The notes beneath the pieces were generated by a model. It searched no databases. It saw only the letters and a program-made list of their open reading frames with translations, and was not told the origin of the DNA. Below are positions 5,201-7,360 of a stretch of 7,360 nt of DNA, piece by piece. The stretch's first letter is position 1, and each line of letters starts with the position of its first letter. Location of the stretch: NCBI GenBank assembly GCA_022571615.1, contig JACZXM010000137.1:1-7360 (forward strand), read 5' to 3'. Position numbers and translations under genes: made by a program. This stretch comes from Acidobacteriota bacterium (GTDB lineage: Bacteria > Acidobacteriota > UBA890 > WLXD01).

Positions 5201-7360
5201 ATGCACTCGCGCGGCACGCGAACAGCGGTCAACGAAAGCTCGTTGGTCGGCGAACCGCGCTGGCCGAGCTTCTCTTCGTCGGAACCGACCACCAGCCCCT
5301 CGGCGTGGCGGTCGACCATGAGCCCGGTCACCCCCTCGGGCTCGGTGTTGGCGTAGAGCGCGAAACAATGCGCGAAGCGGCCGTTGGTGATCCACATCTT
5401 GGCGCCGTTGAGCTCCCAGAACTCGTACCAGCGCTGCCCGTCAGCATCGGCGCGGATCTGGGCAATGTCGGTGAACGCAACCTCGCGGCCGGCGTGCTCG
5501 TAGGTGCGCCAGTGGCCGGGAAGATCCTTTTCGTAGTCGTAGGCGTCGTGTCGGATTTCGCTCGGCTCGGCTTCCTCCGACCATCGGTACAGCATGCGGT
5601 GGCCGTCGAAGTCGAACTCGACGCGATCGGCATCGAGCAGATTGCGGCGCTCGCTCTCGCCCTCCTCGTCGAGGAAGAAGTACAGGACGCCGTCATCGTC
5701 CTCGCGCACCCGACGGCGGTCGAGGCGAGCGCTGGTCTTGACGCCGCCCGAGTCGGACCCGGCGGTCGGCTCGGTGAGTGCGAACGCCGAGATGTAACCG
5801 GCCGAGATCATCTTCAGGAACAACTCGTGGGCACGCCCGCGCCGCGGGTACTCGACAAGTCGGTCCTCTACCCCACCGAGCATCTCGTCGATCAGCCCGC
5901 GGGCGCTGCGCAGCCCTTTTTCGAAGCCCACGAGATCGCGCTGCTGCCCGGCGCTGCCGGCGGCAAAATAGGCGCGCAGGAAGCCGCCGCCGATGTACTT
6001 CAAGACGCTCGATTTGACGATCCGCACCTTGACCAGGTCGGTGAGCTGCAGGTAGTCACGCTGCAGACGTTCGAGGTCGGGCCGCTCCAAACCGGCGATC
6101 AGGGCGTCGAGGCCGTCGCTGATCTCGCCCAGCAACGCCGGGTCTTCTTTGACCTTTTCGAGCTCGGCACGGGCGCGTGGCAAATCCTGCTTCATGCCGA
6201 GAAGTATCGGGGTCGTGCCGATGCTCGTGTTTGCCATGATCGCGAGCGACAACGCCGCGTCGCCGTAGCGCCCGCTCATCTCGCAGACGATGTAGTACAT
6301 GGCCTTGAGAGCACCCTCGCCGCCGAGCTCCGACGGAATCGGCATGCGCATGAAGCCACGGTCGACGAGGTAGCGGAGGTCGTCGTCAGGAACGATGTGG
6401 AGCTTTTCCAGGTGCCGGTTGTAGGTCAGCCCATCGAAGCGGGGCTCGACGTAGCGTTGGCGGTGCTCGGCTTCGACCTGCTCGCGAAACGGGCGCAGCT
6501 CGGGGTCGTTCCACAGGGTCTCGGGCAAGTAGCGGAGGGTTTCTCTGTCGAACGGCCGATACAACCACTCGCCCGATTGGCTGGCGTGGTCGGTCGACAG
6601 AACATCGCCGTAGGGCTCAGCATCGGGGATCTCGGCGGCGGGCTCGAAGTCACCCCCGGCGATGGCGTCGATGCCTACGGCGAGAACCTCGCCGAGCAAT
6701 CCCGCCTCGCTGACCAACCCCGGTGTGTCGGCGACGAACCGATCGGCCAGCAGCGCGGTGGCCTCGAGCGTCGCCACGGCGGCGAGACCGCACTCCAAAC
6801 GCCAGGCGGCGCGAAGAATACACGCCTTGATGCCGAGGGCACGGGCAACGATGCCGCCGGCGTGAAAGCGCACCACTTGGGCGAGCTCGGAGCCGCCGTC
6901 GACCTGCGAGGCGGCGTCCACCGCCCAGGCCTCGATCTCGGCGCAGGCCGCCTCCCAACGCGGAACGATGCTGCAGAGCGGACCCTCGTCGCGCGCCGTC
7001 TCGAACCACGCTGCCTCCTGCGGCGAAACAGGAATCAATGAGTCCCCGGCGCTTACCGCGTCGAGTCGCCGTCGGCCGATCTCGGTGCGGAGGGCGTCAT
7101 CGTGGGCGATCAGGAACCTGAACGGGCTGCTGTCACGATAGTACTTGGCCAGGCAGTCGTCCTCGGAGAACGCGGTGCCTCCGAAGATCTGACCGGCGTT
7201 GTAGCTCAACGACCCCGGCTGCGGCCCGAAGGCATCGGCTGCCAGAATCTTGCGCACCGCCGCACCCAACCAGGCGTCGTCTCGCGGGCCCGGGTCCAGC
7301 AGGCTGAGCGTCTCGACGAGAATGCGCTGCGACTCCATCTCGGCGAGCATCTGCTTGACC
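2254..7360 (-). CDS. Giant fused acyl-CoA dehydrogenase (x2) / ETF-beta / ETF-alpha flavoprotein, 5' end outside window
   Basis: Predicted cytoplasmic acyl-CoA dehydrogenase fused to its electron-transfer flavoprotein: alpha,beta-oxidation of an acyl-CoA with electrons passed to the ETF FAD. Residues are numbered from Met at 7350, which is probably internal: the frame is open through 7360, reads VKQ before it, has no ribosome site, and begins inside a domain. About 1-96: C-terminal part of ACAD1 (QIFGGTAFSEDD, KYYRDSSPFRFL). About 97-245: helical segment. About 285-890: ACAD2, with ALTEPTAGSDSG (524-535), GAKMWITNG (649-657), GQRGSPT (696-702), LNTGRAG (732-738) and IYEGTNEVQR with catalytic Glu867. 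It carries insertions at about 386-515 and 542-642. About 895-1045: helical segment resembling VLCAD/ACAD9 C-terminal regions. About 1051-1262: ETF-beta-like domain (ADTGQ, 1176-1180). About 1330-1698: ETF-alpha-like, FAD domain from about 1553 (ATRK with Arg1601, QIGQTG 1615-1620, SGAPQH 1634-1639, NIDPEAP 1653-1659). The substrate chain type is not readable. The downstream quinone oxidoreductase is not in the window. Domain identities are secure; activity of ACAD1 is doubtful. Confidence 0.95.
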   Translation of the reverse strand, partial: VKQMLAEMESQRILVETLSLLDPGPRDDAWLGAAVRKILAADAFGPQPGSLSYNAGQIFGGTAFSEDDCLAKYYRDSSPFRFLIAHDDALRTEIGRRRLDAVSAGDSLIPVSPQEAAWFETARDEGPLCSIVPRWEAACAEIEAWAVDAASQVDGGSELAQVVRFHAGGIVARALGIKACILRAAWRLECGLAAVATLEATALLADRFVADTPGLVSEAGLLGEVLAVGIDAIAGGDFEPAAEIPDAEPYGDVLSTDHASQSGEWLYRPFDRETLRYLPETLWNDPELRPFREQVEAEHRQRYVEPRFDGLTYNRHLEKLHIVPDDDLRYLVDRGFMRMPIPSELGGEGALKAMYYIVCEMSGRYGDAALSLAIMANTSIGTTPILLGMKQDLPRARAELEKVKEDPALLGEISDGLDALIAGLERPDLERLQRDYLQLTDLVKVRIVKSSVLKYIGGGFLRAYFAAGSAGQQRDLVGFEKGLRSARGLIDEMLGGVEDRLVEYPRRGRAHELFLKMISAGYISAFALTEPTAGSDSGGVKTSARLDRRRVREDDDGVLYFFLDEEGESERRNLLDADRVEFDFDGHRMLYRWSEEAEPSEIRHDAYDYEKDLPGHWRTYEHAGREVAFTDIAQIRADADGQRWYEFWELNGAKMWITNGRFAHCFALYANTEPEGVTGLMVDRHAEGLVVGSDEEKLGQRGSPTNELSLTAVRVPRECIIGFRGRGQVNALETLNTGRAGLAVTTRSTIQEMMEDAVDYLGGGTEADKALGGIHPAQQTPATPLQCYWMGRLMEELITTAAVANELIGLFDHPLTKDVRMESAIGKYYGTEAQHEVIDWMERLRGLEGQTWLHRIEKTRRDARVLNIYEGTNEVQRFLLLKDLVQRVLPTWRDRAQAAGEAAEMANPDLVAELEQIKDTLGLHLESAVERFGQQVWANVGTQPAFFALSEIAGLTKVIDAVLYRLEWCAVHEVPQQYTDRLNRVGRLTVRRALARARTLDRRYSIAWEALSEDQYPAPTRLGFLSLESPGATAEGWGRLPERLIGPAPSTRLQRRIDLAVLIKPVPWPAPTPRLADGAFCEPLYTLGPSDRAALCTALQLKSRDSDHIRVTAYALGGVEAVEVLRAALASGVDTAVHLELDELTGPRAVHDPRYVAEAFSALLERRPADVVLCGDTAADTGQSLLPAYLASKLGLGFLGQAERVAWADELAVGVRVSAEGWQGLELEQELPCVVATRARELEPTVVALADWLGAAAAEIEKVPVRTLVSGWELLRVLHRPRAIAASAKVERAGTPEQAAEVLIELAGSDGNSASDAAPPYGDRMLTLGEQPQQDDTSFLFVAPPLGDRGLSGAARAHVEVAARMAAMVELPLDVVLPIDGDESEAAAIAGAVIAAGEPRRVYAVTYRGISDFSPIGHLEWFEELWGMYRSRPRWLVGSAWAEELFTRFVARGLPKLEAGGSWAWYGVDAVRNGGSTVRVSTTIYGGAAHASAHLPKGGGLRVLTLGRSVQVHDESSSYGVPGSGESQVYLWTPQIEYDREADPLARLRRELTGAEPSLEDAEFIIDVGYGIGGRDGIEHLAEPLRRLLAEDMGLSKVMIGATRKVTQDLELLPAESQIGQTGLAVNPKLIIALAVSGAPQHVDYIGDRAVILSFNIDPEAPLMGLNEQRPRPLVHAIPGDVRETVPRFMAALRDGLRRSG

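Noticed and set aside
3907..7041. A 1,044-codon open frame on the + strand opposite the fusion gene
   Set aside because: It is in exact codon register with the - strand gene, so its stops correspond to sense codons TTA, CTA and TCA, which are rare in such GC-rich genes. Its translation shows no recognisable domain, while the - strand has clear ACAD and ETF motifs throughout.
7348..7350. ATG at 7350 as the true start of the fusion gene
   Set aside because: The frame stays open to the window edge, there is no ribosome binding site in the ten bases before it, and the encoded sequence begins within the C-terminal helices of an ACAD fold. The gene is treated as 5'-incomplete.

Overview
The window is GC-rich and almost entirely coding, with strongly G/C-biased third codon positions. 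It holds two long convergent genes and no RNA gene, mobile element, repeat array or intergenic space over about 22 bases. One gene encodes a secreted outer-membrane beta-barrel protein, so the host is a Gram-negative bacterium. I cannot assign a genus. The protein families are compatible with a proteobacterium or a related lineage that degrades fatty acids.

Region 1 (23-2257, + strand) encodes a 744-residue patatin-like phospholipase with an export signal, one POTRA-like domain and a C-terminal Omp85/BamA-type 16-strand barrel. This is the architecture of PlpD-type (type Vd) autotransporters.

Region 2 (2254-7360, - strand, running off the right edge) encodes a very large fused flavoprotein. 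Read from its N-terminus it contains the C-terminal part of a first acyl-CoA dehydrogenase (ACAD1), a helical segment, a complete second acyl-CoA dehydrogenase (ACAD2) with two large insertions, another helical segment, an ETF-beta-like domain and an ETF-alpha-like domain. The visible part is about 1,700 residues. A complete ACAD1 would add several hundred more upstream of the window.

The domain order ACAD-ETFbeta-ETFalpha matches the gene order of ordinary bcd-etfB-etfA operons. The polypeptide therefore looks like a collapsed acyl-CoA oxidation operon in which dehydrogenase and electron acceptor are covalently joined. ACAD2 keeps the canonical catalytic Glu (in IYEGT). ACAD1 does not have one at the equivalent place. 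The ETF-alpha part keeps most FAD-contact motifs but has several unusual substitutions.

The two genes overlap tail to tail by four bases (TTAG), each stop codon lying partly inside the other, and no terminator is visible between them. They are not an operon. A lipid-related link (a surface phospholipase releasing fatty acids, an intracellular fusion oxidising them) is possible but rests only on adjacency. The main item of interest is the tandem ACAD-ETF fusion.
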